Shown here: piece by piece, positions 36,624-48,197 of the stretch
Layout: every line of letters begins with the position of its first letter
Position numbering within the stretch: position 1 is the stretch's first letter
Assembly (NCBI RefSeq): GCF_901709675.1
Contig: NC_051103.1
Coordinates: forward strand, 4,139,501-4,203,500
DNA: 64,000 bases
DNA from: Syngnathus acus
Lineage: Eukaryota > Chordata > Actinopteri > Syngnathiformes > Syngnathidae
Direction: 5' to 3'
Program-made: the position numbers and the translations under genes
The notes under the pieces: generated by a model
The model's input: the letters and a program-made list of their open reading frames with translations, nothing else
What the model was told of the DNA's origin: nothing
The model's database searches: none

Positions 36624-39600
36624 ATGCCGTCCAATGGGAATCATGCTTTGACGCTTCGGTTTGGTCTGATCAACCACGAAGGCTGCTACCTCACAGCTGA
36701 GAGATTTGGCTTTAAGGTTGGGGAAAAAAAATCCAATTAATTGCTGAATTAATTAATTGAATACAAATAATAATCAAAAGTCCAATCATTCACTAGGCGA
36801 CATGGCTAAAGGCAATCGAATTGGACCATCCTGAAAACATGACAGGTGCCGCCTAACACTTTGCTATCTTTGTCTGTCAGCTCAATGCTTCAGCTCCAAG
36901 CATGAAGAAGAAGCAGATCTGGATTCTGGAGCAGGAGTCTCAGGACACCAGGGTGGTGTACCTGCGTAGCCACCTCGGGCGCTACCTGGCCTCCGACAAG
37001 GACGGCAAGGTGAGCTGCGAGGCGGAGGGCCGCCACTCGGAATGCCGTTTCCTCATCGCGGCCCAGTCGGACGGTCGCTGGGCTCTTCAATCCGAGCAGC
37101 ACCTCCGCTTCTTCGGCGGCTCCAGGGACTACCTGTCCTGCTTCGCTCAAGGTGTCACAGACGCCGAACTGTGGGTGCTGCACCTGGCTCTGCACCCGCA
37201 GGCCAACTTGTTGTCGGTGGCCCGCAAGCGCTACGCCCATCTCTTGGCGGAGGACGGCGAGATCTCGGTGGATATGAACATTCCCTGGGGGGTGGCCGCA
37301 ATCCTGACCCTCGTCTACCAGAGCGGCAAGTACTGCCTGAAGACCTGCGACGGCCGCTTCCTCAGCAATGATGGGAAGCTGGTGAAGCAAAGCGGCAGGA
37401 CCACTACGTACACGCTGGAGCTCAAATGTGGAAAGTTGGCTTTCAAAGACTGTGAGGGGAAGTATTTGTCTCCCATGGGCCCCAGCGGCACCTTGAGGTC
37501 CGGCCGCTGTTCCAAACCGGGCAAAGATGAACTATTTGACCTGGAGGAGAGCCAACCGCAAGTGGTTCTGACGGCAGCCAATGGGAAACACGTCTCCATG
37601 AGGCAAGGTAGGTAAAGCACCCCTTACATACAAAGCCTCTTAGTCGAGACGTATCACTTGGACATGAAAAGGTGAAGTTGCCAATCGTGAATGTGTGTGC
37701 GGTCACCGTGATACTAGAATGAATGAAACTCTGACACATGCGACGTCTAATTGTGTTGTTCCGAGGTGTGAAAGCACAGCATTGTTTTCCGAGTCCTTTA
37801 ATCAATCATAGAAATGTACTTTATTTTTTTTAGAAGAAGAAAAAAAAAAAGTCTGGCTTTCCCTGTAGTGGCGTTGTTGGCTAATGCTGTTAACGCGCTT
37901 TGCTTTTTTTTTTTTTTTTTTTCCTGCTGGGCCTTTTGAAACAGCTGCTTGTAACCTATATTGCGCGTGGCAGAATTGTGTTGATATTGCATTATGTATT
38001 TACGCTTTGGTCTTGTCACAGGGCAGTTGAAGTGGGGTTATTTGATCAGCGCGAGGGCGGACATGGCAGCGCAGCGCACCGTTGATGGATTACAGCTGCT
38101 CCGCATCAGCTTCAAAGTCCATTCTCGTCCCAAACAAGGCCGCGTTTCTTTCATGCGTGTGCAAAACTCAAGATTGCGATTGCGGGGCTCATTTTACACC
38201 CAAGTAGAAGTGCGCTACAAGTGCTCGCTAAGTGTTTGGTTGCTGAGGGTTGAAAGGCACGCGCTGGTCTGATTGGGGATGGATTAGCATACTGTCAGCA
38301 TGCTGAGCCACTGGCTGCAGATTCTTGTCTGCGGGCTCGTGTTACTCCACCCCGGCTTGCTGAAACCCAATCTGGCCCCCGTTCATTGTTAGCGAAGGGG
38401 GGGCTGCCGACAGAAACCAAATGACCGGGAGCGCGTTAAGATTGATTGGCTGAAGGGAAGGACTGGAAATGGCGAGAGAGTCCGCCGCAGCTCTCTCTGC
38501 ACATTGGGTGTAAATTTCCATCCTTGCATCATGCCTACAGTAGGTTTTCCTCGCACAAACAAAAGCTTCATCTTTCGCAATCACACAGGCCCGCACACAC
38601 TAACATAATGTCCCGCTGTGGCGAGTGGGTGGGGGGTGAAGTGTGTTGAATTATTAATGAAGTTAGTCCCCTGTTCCTGGAAGGTAAAGAGAGCGTCTGC
38701 TTTCAGAAACACAAGCCCCCGCCCTCCCTTTGGTCAAAAGCTTCTTGAGTCACCGAATCTAACCTAACCCACTGACCGCTGACTCCCTAACAATACGGCG
38801 GAATATGACGGAAAATGCTCATGAAGGGGTCAGCAGCAAAAAAAAAATAGAAAAAAGTATATTAGATCAGCAGTAGGCAATGCATTTACGCTACAGAGAG
38901 TACGGAAATATAAATATGTATTAATATTCTATTTTATTTACCTTCATCTATGAATGTCCATCCAACCATATCAAATGTGGCCCTTGAGCGCAAGTTCCCC
39001 CCCCCCCACACTGCATTGCAAATAAATATTTGCCCATAGCGGTATTCGTTTAACAATACAGTCAGGTGGAACACAATCCATAACGCAAATGGAAATACAG
39101 TTACGACTTCAACCGATGCTAGCATGAAACCTCCTGCACTGGATATAAATCCAGGCTTGAACCAAAATCTCCCAAACGCATGTCAAAAATGGGTTATGAT
39201 GCGTCTTACTCATTTGCCACAAGGAATTGTTGAGTTAGTGGAGAGAAGCGGAGAAGCGTACGTCTGCTGCTCGACGAAATGATAAAAGGAGACGGAGGTG
39301 AAAGGGAAAGCGGACAAGGGAGTAGACATGTTTGGGGATTCTTAAGAACCGCAGTCAGTCACCGGACCTCACTTTGCGCGCCTTCTTGTTACTAATGGAC
39401 TCAGCGAGTCCAGTAATCAAAGAGGCTTTTGATGTTATTAAGATGAGAGATGCTGAAGATAATGACAATAAAGTCTTTCATTATTTATTCATTTTGGCTT
39501 TTTACGCTTATCGTGTTGCCTGAGCAAAAGATTATTTTTCCATCCAAATGCTCACACGGACCCAAGGAAGAAAGTGGAACTGAAAGGAGCAACATGAAAA

Positions 39601-42158
39601 GCAAGCCCAAATGCAGAAGAGCAGGATAGTAGATTGGGGGAAAGAAGAAATAAAGAGAGGCAGGGGGGGGGGGGGGGGTTAGTGGCATCAGCTTGCCATT
39701 AATAATAAATGGCAGAGCTGATGGATTAGTTGGGCCTGCTCCACTTTCAGACTGCAGGTAGGACAAGACCGTTCTGGGGCGGCGTCCCAAAACGGAGGAG
39801 CATGCTAAGATTCTATCCGAGGGCCCGATTGTAAACAAGGAAAGTGAACTTACGTACCTGAAAGCCGATCGCGGCTGCGACGGCGAGGCCTTCTTCTTCT
39901 TGTGTATGCTTGAGCAAACCTTGCGATGGCCATCAGCACAGCTTTTGATATTTTTCAGATTGGTTCCTCAGATTTCAGCGTATCCAATCTCTTTCCTCCT
40001 CAGTCCTCCCGTCCATTGACGGCATACCGGCTGCGAGGTCCAGCTGAGCCCTGACGGAGGATCATTTCTGGGTTGAATTAGTGTGAAATGGACACATGGA
40101 ATAGGTAGACAAAGCATGACATTGACTCAGGATGGAGGAGACTATATGAAAGTAACCCCCCCCCCCCCCCTTCTACCTGGCATGGCCGCCACTCTGCTTC
40201 AGACATACGTACCTCATATCAATGATGAGTCACGCCTGCACACGAACTCCCCCACTGATGCCTGATTCATCACGAGTTAATAAGATGGGCATTAACGTGT
40301 CCAGGTAGCTCAGAGAGCGGGCGTGACATCTCTGTCGCGTGTCGTCACACTCTCACTTGTCTCTCTTCCACATGTAATTGAAATCAAAATCCACCTAGGG
40401 GAGAGAAAATAAATAAAAATCAGAAAATAAATGCAATCTGCTGAAATAATAAGGGAGATGTGATAGTATGGCATATTAGATTCATCTCCATTTGCATCCA
40501 TATTGTCTTTATAGATTGCGTGATGGTGCTGAGAAAATACAGCAGTGTTCTTTACCTTTACTGAGCCAAGGCACATGGTGGTTTTCTTCACTCAAAACTA
40601 TTTTAGTTTAAAAATGTCCAAGGTCAACATTTTTCAAATAGCAACCAGTTTTTTGGTTTTTTTTTGCCTCTTAAATCAAATCTCGCCTCTGAATACAAGT
40701 AATACATTTATACATAATATAAGCTTTCAGGCTTTGGAAAAGCCCTTCTTTCCTTTCCTAAATTAGCTTATTAACATAAATGCACTTTCATTTTTGTTCT
40801 GCCTACATTTGATCATCGCTTTCTTGAGAGTTGAGTGGCGTTGCCAATTATCTGCACATCCTGCTAAGTGTGGACCTATAAATCCAGCGCTCTTCCTGTT
40901 TTTTTTTGCTTGATTCTTTTATTGAGGAGATTGAGGGGCTAGACGGGCAGCACTCGAAAGCTGATTATATCCGAAACCCAGCTGTGAAAGAGGGCAGATA
41001 GGCAGGCCCCAAAGGTGGGGCAAAGGTGGGGGTTGGGGTGAGGGAGGGGGGGGTCAGGGGTGAGGAGCTACAGAGATTATTAGAGAAGGATGACCAGAAA
41101 GAAGAGAGAGATAAGCGGATTGTTGTTAAGAGCTTAGTAATATTCATGGGGGATATTGCGCAATGCATCTAATTAAAACCTGCACAATCTGTCTGTCTCG
41201 TGGTCATGTGACTTGTCGCATTACTCTCTGCTCTGATCACTAAACGGGAACTTTGCTTTTTCTTTCCCAGGCGTAAGCCTCGCCGCCAACCAGGAAGACG
41301 AGACGGATACGGAGACGTTTCAGATGGAGATGGACAAGGAGAGCAACAAGTGTACTTTTCGAACCAGCCGTGGCAACTACTGGGCCCTGGTGGACCACGG
41401 AGGCATCCAGAGTACAGCCACGCAAGTGTGAGTGGTGTGCTCATTCTTTATTAAGTTCAATCAGTGGGCTTTTTAAATAAGAAAATTATATTTCTTATTT
41501 TATGCAGTTCAGCTAACACCATGTTTGCAATGGAGTGGATTGGTCACAAGATAGCATTAAAAGCAAACAATGGTAAATATATCTGCACCAAGAAGAATGG
41601 ACAGTTGCTAGCTGTCAGTGATTCTATAGGTGAGATTTTAAATTCGCTACAAAATCTCATCTCAGATTTATGTCTTTGAGTAAATTCGCTGTTTTTTTTT
41701 TGTCAGGGGAGGACGAACAGCTGAGTTTGAAACTAACCAACCGGCCCACGTTGATCCTCCGAGGTGAGAATGGTTTCATCTGCCACCACAAGAACTCCAA
41801 CACTTTGGATGCGAGCAGATCTGTTTACGACATCTTCAGTCTGCAATTCAGCAACGGGGCCTACCATATTAAAGGTCAGCACGCCAAATTGGGTTTAAAT
41901 GAAATGGTTGGCCATCATTCTGTGCTGTAATGCATCGTTTTTACCCCGGCAGGTGCGACCGGTCGCTTCTGGTACGTCAACAGTAGCGGGCTGGTGTGCT
42001 CGGACGGTGAAGTGCCCGAAGATTTCGGCGTGGAACTCCCGGAGCGCGGCCGCCTCGCCATTCGCAGCAGGAGCGGCCACTATCTGCGCGGCGACCAGGG
42101 AGGCACGCTGAAAGCAGACGGACTCAGCTTGAACAGCTCGGCTTTGTGGGAGTATTAA
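36624..42158 (+). CDS. fscn2: Fascin 2, retinal-type actin-bundling protein
   Basis: Cross-links actin filaments into parallel bundles; FSCN2 works in photoreceptors and hair-cell stereocilia (family knowledge). Six coding exons: 36624-36716, 36881-37607, 41271-41427, 41508-41629, 41707-41874 and 41953-42158. They total 1,473 nt, 490 aa, the usual fascin length, and should fold as four beta-trefoils. Diagnostic segments are RFGLINHEGCYLTAERFGFK at the N-terminus, KKKQIW near residue 40, SHLGRYLASDKDG, RKRYAHL and NRPTLILRGENGF, ending SALWEY. Serine 38, before MKKKQIW, is equivalent to the PKC site Ser39 of FSCN1. ERGRLAIRSRSGHYLRG near the C-terminus resembles FSCN2 more than FSCN1. Neighbours bahcc1 and faap100 support FSCN2. 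The gene converges with faap100. Confidence 0.93.
37608..41270 (+). other. fscn2: fscn2 intron 2
   Basis: The only long intron of fscn2 (3.7 kb). It holds poly-G and poly-C tracts (about 39662 and 40157) and no alternative exon that I can recognise. Confidence 0.7.
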
Positions 42159-43003
42159 TAAAAAAGGGGGGAGAAAACGTACCTGTGACCTCGCTGTTGG
42201 TTCTGTTGTCATGGAGACGGCAGTGCCTAGAAATTGAAGTTTGAGGTACAAGATGGAGGATGGATGGAGGCCCTTATGATTTATTCCAATTAGCAGGTTT
42301 TCAAATGCCTCACATCATGATGGAACCTTTAGCATATTTTTTAGAGCAAGCAGTCTATTTCCCCGCTCGCTGTTTCTTCAAGGAAAGTGTAATGACACCT
42401 CCCGCTCGTGGGGGGTCATTTGAGAAAGACACAGGGACTGTCAAGGGAAAATGGAGGTCACCTTTTAGACAGAGTCCTCATTAGTGTGGTACAAGTGGCC
42501 CACGGAGTTTATTAGCACATGAGATCAGGTTTCGAGAAAGAGTAGATTCTACTGGACTGTAATTAACACTCATTCCCACTACATTAAATAATCACAGCTT
42601 TTTCTTTCTTCCCTTGGTGGGAATGTGGACAAAGTAGCGATGGATATTTGACTAGAAATTGTGGTGAAACTATAGCACGTTCCTACAGTTCACTTGTACC
42701 TGTTGGATTTTAATCAACTCAAACCAGTGTTATGATTACCGATGACAAAGTGCAATGATCATTTCCTATGCTTGGTTTTTCCTTTTGCAATGAAGACAAT
42801 ACTGCACTTTTCTTTCTTTTTCTAATTTATGATCAAAGCTTTTTGTGTGATGTCTCAATCTCTTCATTTATTTATTTACTACAAACATGTTTTTGCTGAC
42901 TTTGCCTGGATAAACACATTTGACAGTAATATGCTGCCCCCTAACGGAATATTGATGTATGAGTCACCAGAGATCATCGTTTAAGTGTGGTCTCTTTTTT
43001 TAT

Positions 43004-43006
<3 letters not shown>

Positions 43007-43039
<33 letters not shown>
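43007..43039. repeat. (TA)n microsatellite between fscn2 and faap100
   Basis: About 16 TA units followed by poly-T, in the space between the two convergent genes. Confidence 0.95.
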
Positions 43040-43047
<8 letters not shown>

Positions 43048-43131
43048 TTTTAAATTGCGTCTCATTTGTTAAAAGTTATTTTTAGCAGGATTTCTTTATG
43101 GAAGTTCTTTCACAGTTATCAGAAGACACAC

Positions 43132-43137
43132 TTTATT
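43132..43137 (-). promoter_or_regulatory. faap100: Poly(A) signal of faap100
   Basis: AATAAA on the minus strand, about 60 bases after the faap100 stop codon. Confidence 0.55.
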
Positions 43138-43197
43138 GCTGTCAAATGATTCATATGCCCAATTACAATATATGTAGACAGTATACTTGGGTAGTTG

Positions 43198-46100
43198 TTA
43201 AATAATAAGCAGAGAATTTTCATTTTCTCTGAGTGCTTCATACACACTGAGAAGACATGACGTCACCTTGCTCGTGGACATGCCTTCACCAAAATTGCAG
43301 GAGACTCGACTTTGCCGGAGCTGCTGCAACATTTTCTGACAATCAGATGGACAAAAACAGATCTTGTATTTATGAGTAAAATGTTTAGTGATGAACGTTA
43401 CGGTAAAACATTTAGTAACTATGATTACAAATAATTTGGGAAGTGAGTTTTTGCAGTTTTTTTATTTTATGAACAATTTATTGAAATCTTACCTCAGCGC
43501 ACTGTAGGGCTTCTCTCATACGTAAATTCTGCATTCTGATTGTGGAAGAAGGCCTTTCAGGCACCCTCTGCAACAAATTCTGTATCAAAGGCAAAAGAGA
43601 TGTTGATTCTGAAAGGCAGCAAAATATACTCAGAATTTTTTTTTTTTTTTTGGGCCACTCATTAGATTTCTACTTCCTGCATTCGGTCCAAAATGCAAAG
43701 GTGCATTTGTAACCTGTATTCTCCGCAAGACTGCATGATGCATTCCACACACAGCTCCCAATGAGCAGCTCTCGACCTGAAGCTCCACGATGGCCAGGGA
43801 CTCCTTCTCCACCGCACCGTCCTCTGCAACCTGGATGAGAAAGCCAAAGCCCATCAGGCATGCAACTGGCATTTTTCCAGGCTAAAAGAATAATTCGGGG
43901 TCAGAACACAAATCAGATAAAATGCCTTTTGCAATATTAAAGCAACAAAATGTGCATGTGACCTCTTTAGCCGTCAGCTTTATTGTGTGCCCGTTTGGTG
44001 CTCGAGCGTGGACGACAGAGCTGTCGATGGCCATCTTGTCTCCTTGCATCTTCACACCACCGTGGCCTTCACAGAGAAGCCAGTCCAGCAGCGTGACACA
44101 CACGTTTGAAGGTATCCCTTTTGATCTCCCCTCTGGAGGTTTCAACACGTTCCTTAGTAACTGCGACGACACCTTAATCGTCATAGAATGCTGATGCTTC
44201 CCCGCATTCCATTCTTCGCCACGGCGTGATTTTAAAAGCGCCCAGATGGGGTCCGCCGTGGTGACGTCGTATGGTCGAGATGCAACGTTTCGCTTTGACG
44301 GACCGACCACCCTCAGAGCGTGCAAGCAATCCACCACCAGCGTGTTCAACGGTAAACTGACAAGACCGCCATCTGGAAGTGGCGTCGCTGCTTCCTCTTC
44401 AAGGAGGTCTGAGAGGGAGAAAGTGAGGGAGAAGGAGACGCTACAAGGTAACAATGAGTCTTCTGCAGTCGCCAATGGCAGGGAAATCTCCAGTTTCTCG
44501 CATGGTTGAACATTCTGAAGAGGGAATGAATAATGTGTAGAAGAGCTTTCCTCATTGGTGGAATTGCACAGGGAAGATGCGGTGATGTTTAATGTCCATC
44601 CTTGCTCCAGAATATGACAACTTCCATTTTCCAGGATGCATTTCAAATTCAAAGAGTCTTTTTGAAGCAAAGTGATCCAGCTGGTAGTGGCGTGACATTG
44701 GATTGGAAGCGTCCCACTGTCTGCTCCAGCTTTCAATAAGAAGCTGATGTTGAGCACCTGATTCAGCTTTTTCAGGGTTTGGTTTCTGGATTTGATTGAT
44801 GCTTTCAGCACTGATGCTCTAAAAGGAAAAATAAGTTAACTGAATTTTTAATGACACATTTGATTTTTTTTTTTTTTTCCCCAGCATGTTAAAATTTGGC
44901 TCAATGCCACGGCAGCAATGTGGAAAATCCATACCTTCTAGAAACATTTCCAATAGCTGACAGGACATCTTTGATGCTACGGCCAACGTGCGACGAGGGA
45001 AGATGGGATGATCCGCCATCTTGCAATCCGACAGGCAAACTAATATTTCGGAGCTGCCCCCTGCAGGACAGTCCTAGCAGCTGAACTTGACCTGATACAG
45101 AAATATTTGACATAAATGCACTTTTGAGTCACAACATCAGAACTGAATTTATTTTTACCTTTGGTTCTTAGTGATTCCATGTCAAAATTCCATGACTCTG
45201 AGTTTTCTTACCTTCAGCGTTCTTTGCATGTCCGGTCAAGGCTACGACCTTACACACATTTAAACTGATGACATTCGGAAAGGCGGCAGCTCCTTTTTGC
45301 AATCCTGCTTCTTCAGTGAAAGCGAGTGACAGATCCAGACCCAGCAAGTCTGAACCAGTGCTGTAGTAAAGGCAGCAACTATCAAGGCAGGCACACACCA
45401 CAGGTCCAGGAACACACACCTCGGTAAAAGCAGTTCTGACGCCTCCTCCTTCCCGTCCTGCTCGTTTGGATGTGACAAGCACAAATTTGCCTTGTTCACC
45501 CAGTGCCACCAAACAGCCTACCGGTTCTGGTCGGGTCCCGGTAGGTGAACCGACAAACACCACAGGCTGCTCGAGGCTGTGGAGGACTCTGAGCTGTGAT
45601 CCTGGAACACGATGAGCGGCAAAACACAGACGGCCGTCCGGCAGACCGCAGAAAACAACCGGTGATTTGGCTAGGGAAGCGTCAATCCCGAATAGGAGTT
45701 TGAAGAGGACCGGCTCGAGGGAGACGTGACCACTCGGTAAGCTCGACGAGGATGGTGAATCTGCAGAGTGGACACAAATCAGCACTGGCCTCATTTCGCC
45801 GGACTCATCTGAGTCTGATATCAATGGCACTTTAAATGAACCAAGTGTTTCATAGCCACTGAATTTTGACACTTCAGCTATTTTGTAGCGCGTCAACAGC
45901 CAGGATGTTTTTGTCCGCTTGAGGTTCAGCAGCACAGAGTTGATCACGAGTAGGGCTAATACTCCATCTTCTCTGATAACAAGTTGCTTGGGGGATACAT
46001 TAACACGAGGCACAGTAGAGGATGCTTCCAAGCTTTGAACCCTGAGGTGAACAGAAATCACTTGCATTAGGGCAGTATTTCCCAAATGTTATTCCCTTTT

Positions 46101-46678
46101 CCACGCAACCATAATTACATCCATGACGTTTCATGAATATTGTCTTGCACCCTTCCGCTTGTAAAGATGATTATCAATAAACAGCAGTTGTAGTAGTGTG
46201 CAGGCCAGTGATATATGGAAAAAAAAGTTCTCACCTGGAGGGGAAAGATGAGAAAGAGATTCCATAAACTCCACTGCAGCAGGCCACATAGAGGGTCTGC
46301 TTGTCTTCATTCAATACCAGGTCTCTCACAGGGCCAGGAAAGATGAAGACCACCTGGAGGAATTGAATTATTAGCGGGGGCTGGGTGATTGTATCGATTG
46401 AGCCGATTCAATTTCTATGGGTCATTTTTAACAGTGACCCGTTATCACTGCTTGCCCCCCAAAACTGTGGCATTATTGTGGGATAAAATGTCCTCTAGAA
46501 TTTGAGAAATTATGAAAACACATCCTAAACTTGCCTTCAATTGTCTGTCTTGGTAGTTGTATACATAAACCTCGTCGCTTCCAGTGCAAAGGAATACATG
46601 GGAGCCCACTCTCAGGGTGCTTGACGCTGAAGAAAAGCCAAACTCTGTCAGCGTGTCAACTGCGCACCTGCCTTGCAT
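43198..46678 (-). CDS. faap100: Fanconi anaemia core complex-associated protein 100
   Basis: With FANCB and FANCL it forms the catalytic module of the Fanconi core complex that monoubiquitinates FANCD2/FANCI at DNA crosslinks (family knowledge). Exons in transcript order: 46535-46678, 46235-46353, 46041-45212, 45091-44935, 44818-43963, 43830-43714, 43567-43493 and 43335-43198. Phases close to 2,436 nt, 811 aa (human is about 881). Recognisable segments are GSDEVYVYN (N-terminal propeller), FKLLFGIDASLAKSPVVFCGLPDGRLCF, DSCCLYYSTGSDLLGLDL, then SAIGNVSRR and NQTLKKLNQVLNISFLL (helical middle), and VELQVESCSLGAVCGMHHAV towards the end. Intron 1 uses a GC donor (AAG then GCAAGT). ATG at 46678 is preceded in frame by GTG, so ATG is the start. 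Convergent with fscn2 as in human; divergent from birc5. Confidence 0.9.
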
Positions 46679-47364
46679 CACCGCAACTCGAGAAAATTAA
46701 ACGTGGGTGGAATTAGACACAATTCACGATTTGCAATTAATATATTTAGAAAATTTGACGTCGATTATGTCCGGGTTGTCGACACAGGATGATTTCGCGC
46801 GTCGAATTCTGACCAATAGCAGTTGAGAACATTCTTTCTCTGGTGTTTAATGTCAGTTGGTAAATAGCAGTTCGACTCATTACTGCCACCGACTGGATAG
46901 TCGTTAACATTACGCCAAAGAACGTCGTTTACATTAATTTTGATACGGCCTAATAATACTACAATTTTGCTTGTTGCAAAAGCTCAGAGCGTATATAAAC
47001 ATTTCCCTCTGGAATTTGACCTGATACCAAACAACGGAACTCAGTTCTATTTATGGATCACTTTAAGAACAACAGGAAATATGTCTGTTGTCAATAAAGG
47101 TAATAATTAAAATTAATCCAAAATAATGTCAAAATACTTTTTTCCCCTCAAACTACTACATATAATGTTGCATAAAATGCTTTGGTTCAACTCGAAGCAG
47201 ATTGACCACTAGGTGGCAATAATCATAATGCGCGTCTGTTTTTACACCTTGAAGAAAAAGAAAGCATCATCCAATCAAAACGCGTACTTTTAAAGGACTG
47301 GGATTTGAAAACCTTAGTGGCGAAAAATATATTCACCCCCCCAAAAATCGCAAAGCTACGTAAA
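46679..47364. promoter_or_regulatory. Divergent promoter region, faap100 / birc5
   Basis: The 686 bases between the two start codons must hold both promoters. CCAAT at 47271-47275 is followed 33 bases later by TTTGAA (47304-47309). This is the CCAAT-plus-CHR arrangement of G2/M genes and suits birc5. Two CTCF-core-like words in opposite orientation lie at 46881-46896 (TACTGCCACCGACTGG) and 47206-47218 (CCACTAGGTGGCA). All are motif readings. Confidence 0.55.
47304..47309 (+). promoter_or_regulatory. birc5: Candidate CHR element of birc5
   Basis: TTTGAA lies about 55 bases before the birc5 ATG and 33 bases after a CCAAT box. MuvB/DREAM complexes bind CHR elements at late cell-cycle promoters including BIRC5 in mammals. 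A six-base word is weak alone; its spacing to CCAAT raises the likelihood. Confidence 0.45.
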
Positions 47365-48197
47365 ATGGAGCCGTTTCACAACGATATCTTTAAAATGTAC
47401 ATTTACGAGAATAGGCTGCAGACATTTGAGGGGTGGCCATTCGACAAAGACTGCGCTTGCACGCCGGAAAACGTGAGTATTTGTTGTTGAGCCCTGAGCT
47501 AACCACGTAGCTGTTGAATAGCAACAAGTTTAAAACAAAAATGTAATCAAATGTGTTAATCATGCGTTTCCACAGATGGCAAAGGCTGGTTTCATACATA
47601 CGCCTTCGGATAACAGCCCAGATGTCGCCATGTGTTTCTTTTGCCTTAAAGAGTTGGAAGGCTGGGAGCCCGATGATGACCCAGAGTAAGATGTATACAT
47701 TGCTATATTGCTCTCCACACCTCAGCAGCTTTTTGGTACTCTGCTCTTACACAGCAAAATACGTGAGCCATGCAAGTTTGCAATCCAAGTGTTTAAAAGC
47801 AGCAACATGTACAAAACAACACAATGTACAAACACTTTGTCTAAAAGTACCTTCAATGTTTAAGATTGCTTCCTTAACTGCTTAATTGTGTCTCCATTTG
47901 ACAGGAAGGAGCACAAATCCCATTCACCTTCATGTCACTTCATTGCCCTGAAGAAGAACGTGGAAGATCTGACCGTGGAGGAGATTTTAAAGCTGCAATT
48001 GGAGAAGCACACTTTTGAAGTTGTATGTTACTCGAAATGAGATTTTATAAATGTATGAATGTAAACATGTGTGTATCTAATGCCATGTTTTCTTCCACTT
48101 GCAGAAAAAATCCTGTAACCAGGCCATCCAAAAGTTTAAGGAGACAGCCAGTGAGAAAAGAGCAGAAATAATCAAGTCAGTTCAGAGTGAAGATTAG
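47365..48197 (+). CDS. birc5: Survivin, chromosomal passenger complex subunit
   Basis: Targets Aurora B, INCENP and borealin to centromeres and blocks apoptosis (family knowledge). Exons: 47365-47472, 47576-47685, 47905-48022 and 48105-48197; 429 nt, 142 aa, the same length as human survivin. The single BIR domain shows [35 protein letters not shown] and [12 protein letters not shown]. Zinc ligands are Cys56, Cys59, His76 and Cys83. Thr33 in CTP corresponds to the CDK1 site Thr34. The C-terminal helix is rich in Lys and Glu ([18 protein letters not shown]). Intron 3 is only 82 nt. A tandem duplication lies in the 3' UTR. The gene shares its upstream region with faap100. Confidence 0.95.

Larger units (their letters stand above)
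42159..43197. other. Intergenic space between convergent fscn2 and faap100
   Basis: Holds both 3' UTRs. AATAAA at 42157-42162 overlaps the fscn2 stop and is probably too early; ATTAAA at 42583-42588 is another candidate. AATAAA on the minus strand at 43132-43137 is well placed for faap100. A CTCF-core-like word (CTGCCCCCTAACGG) lies at 42934-42947 and a TA microsatellite at 43007-43039. Confidence 0.5.

Noticed and set aside
37042-37371. Overlapping frames in fscn2 exon 2 on both strands
   Set aside because: They are shadows of the long fascin exon, which is GC-rich and has few stops in any frame.
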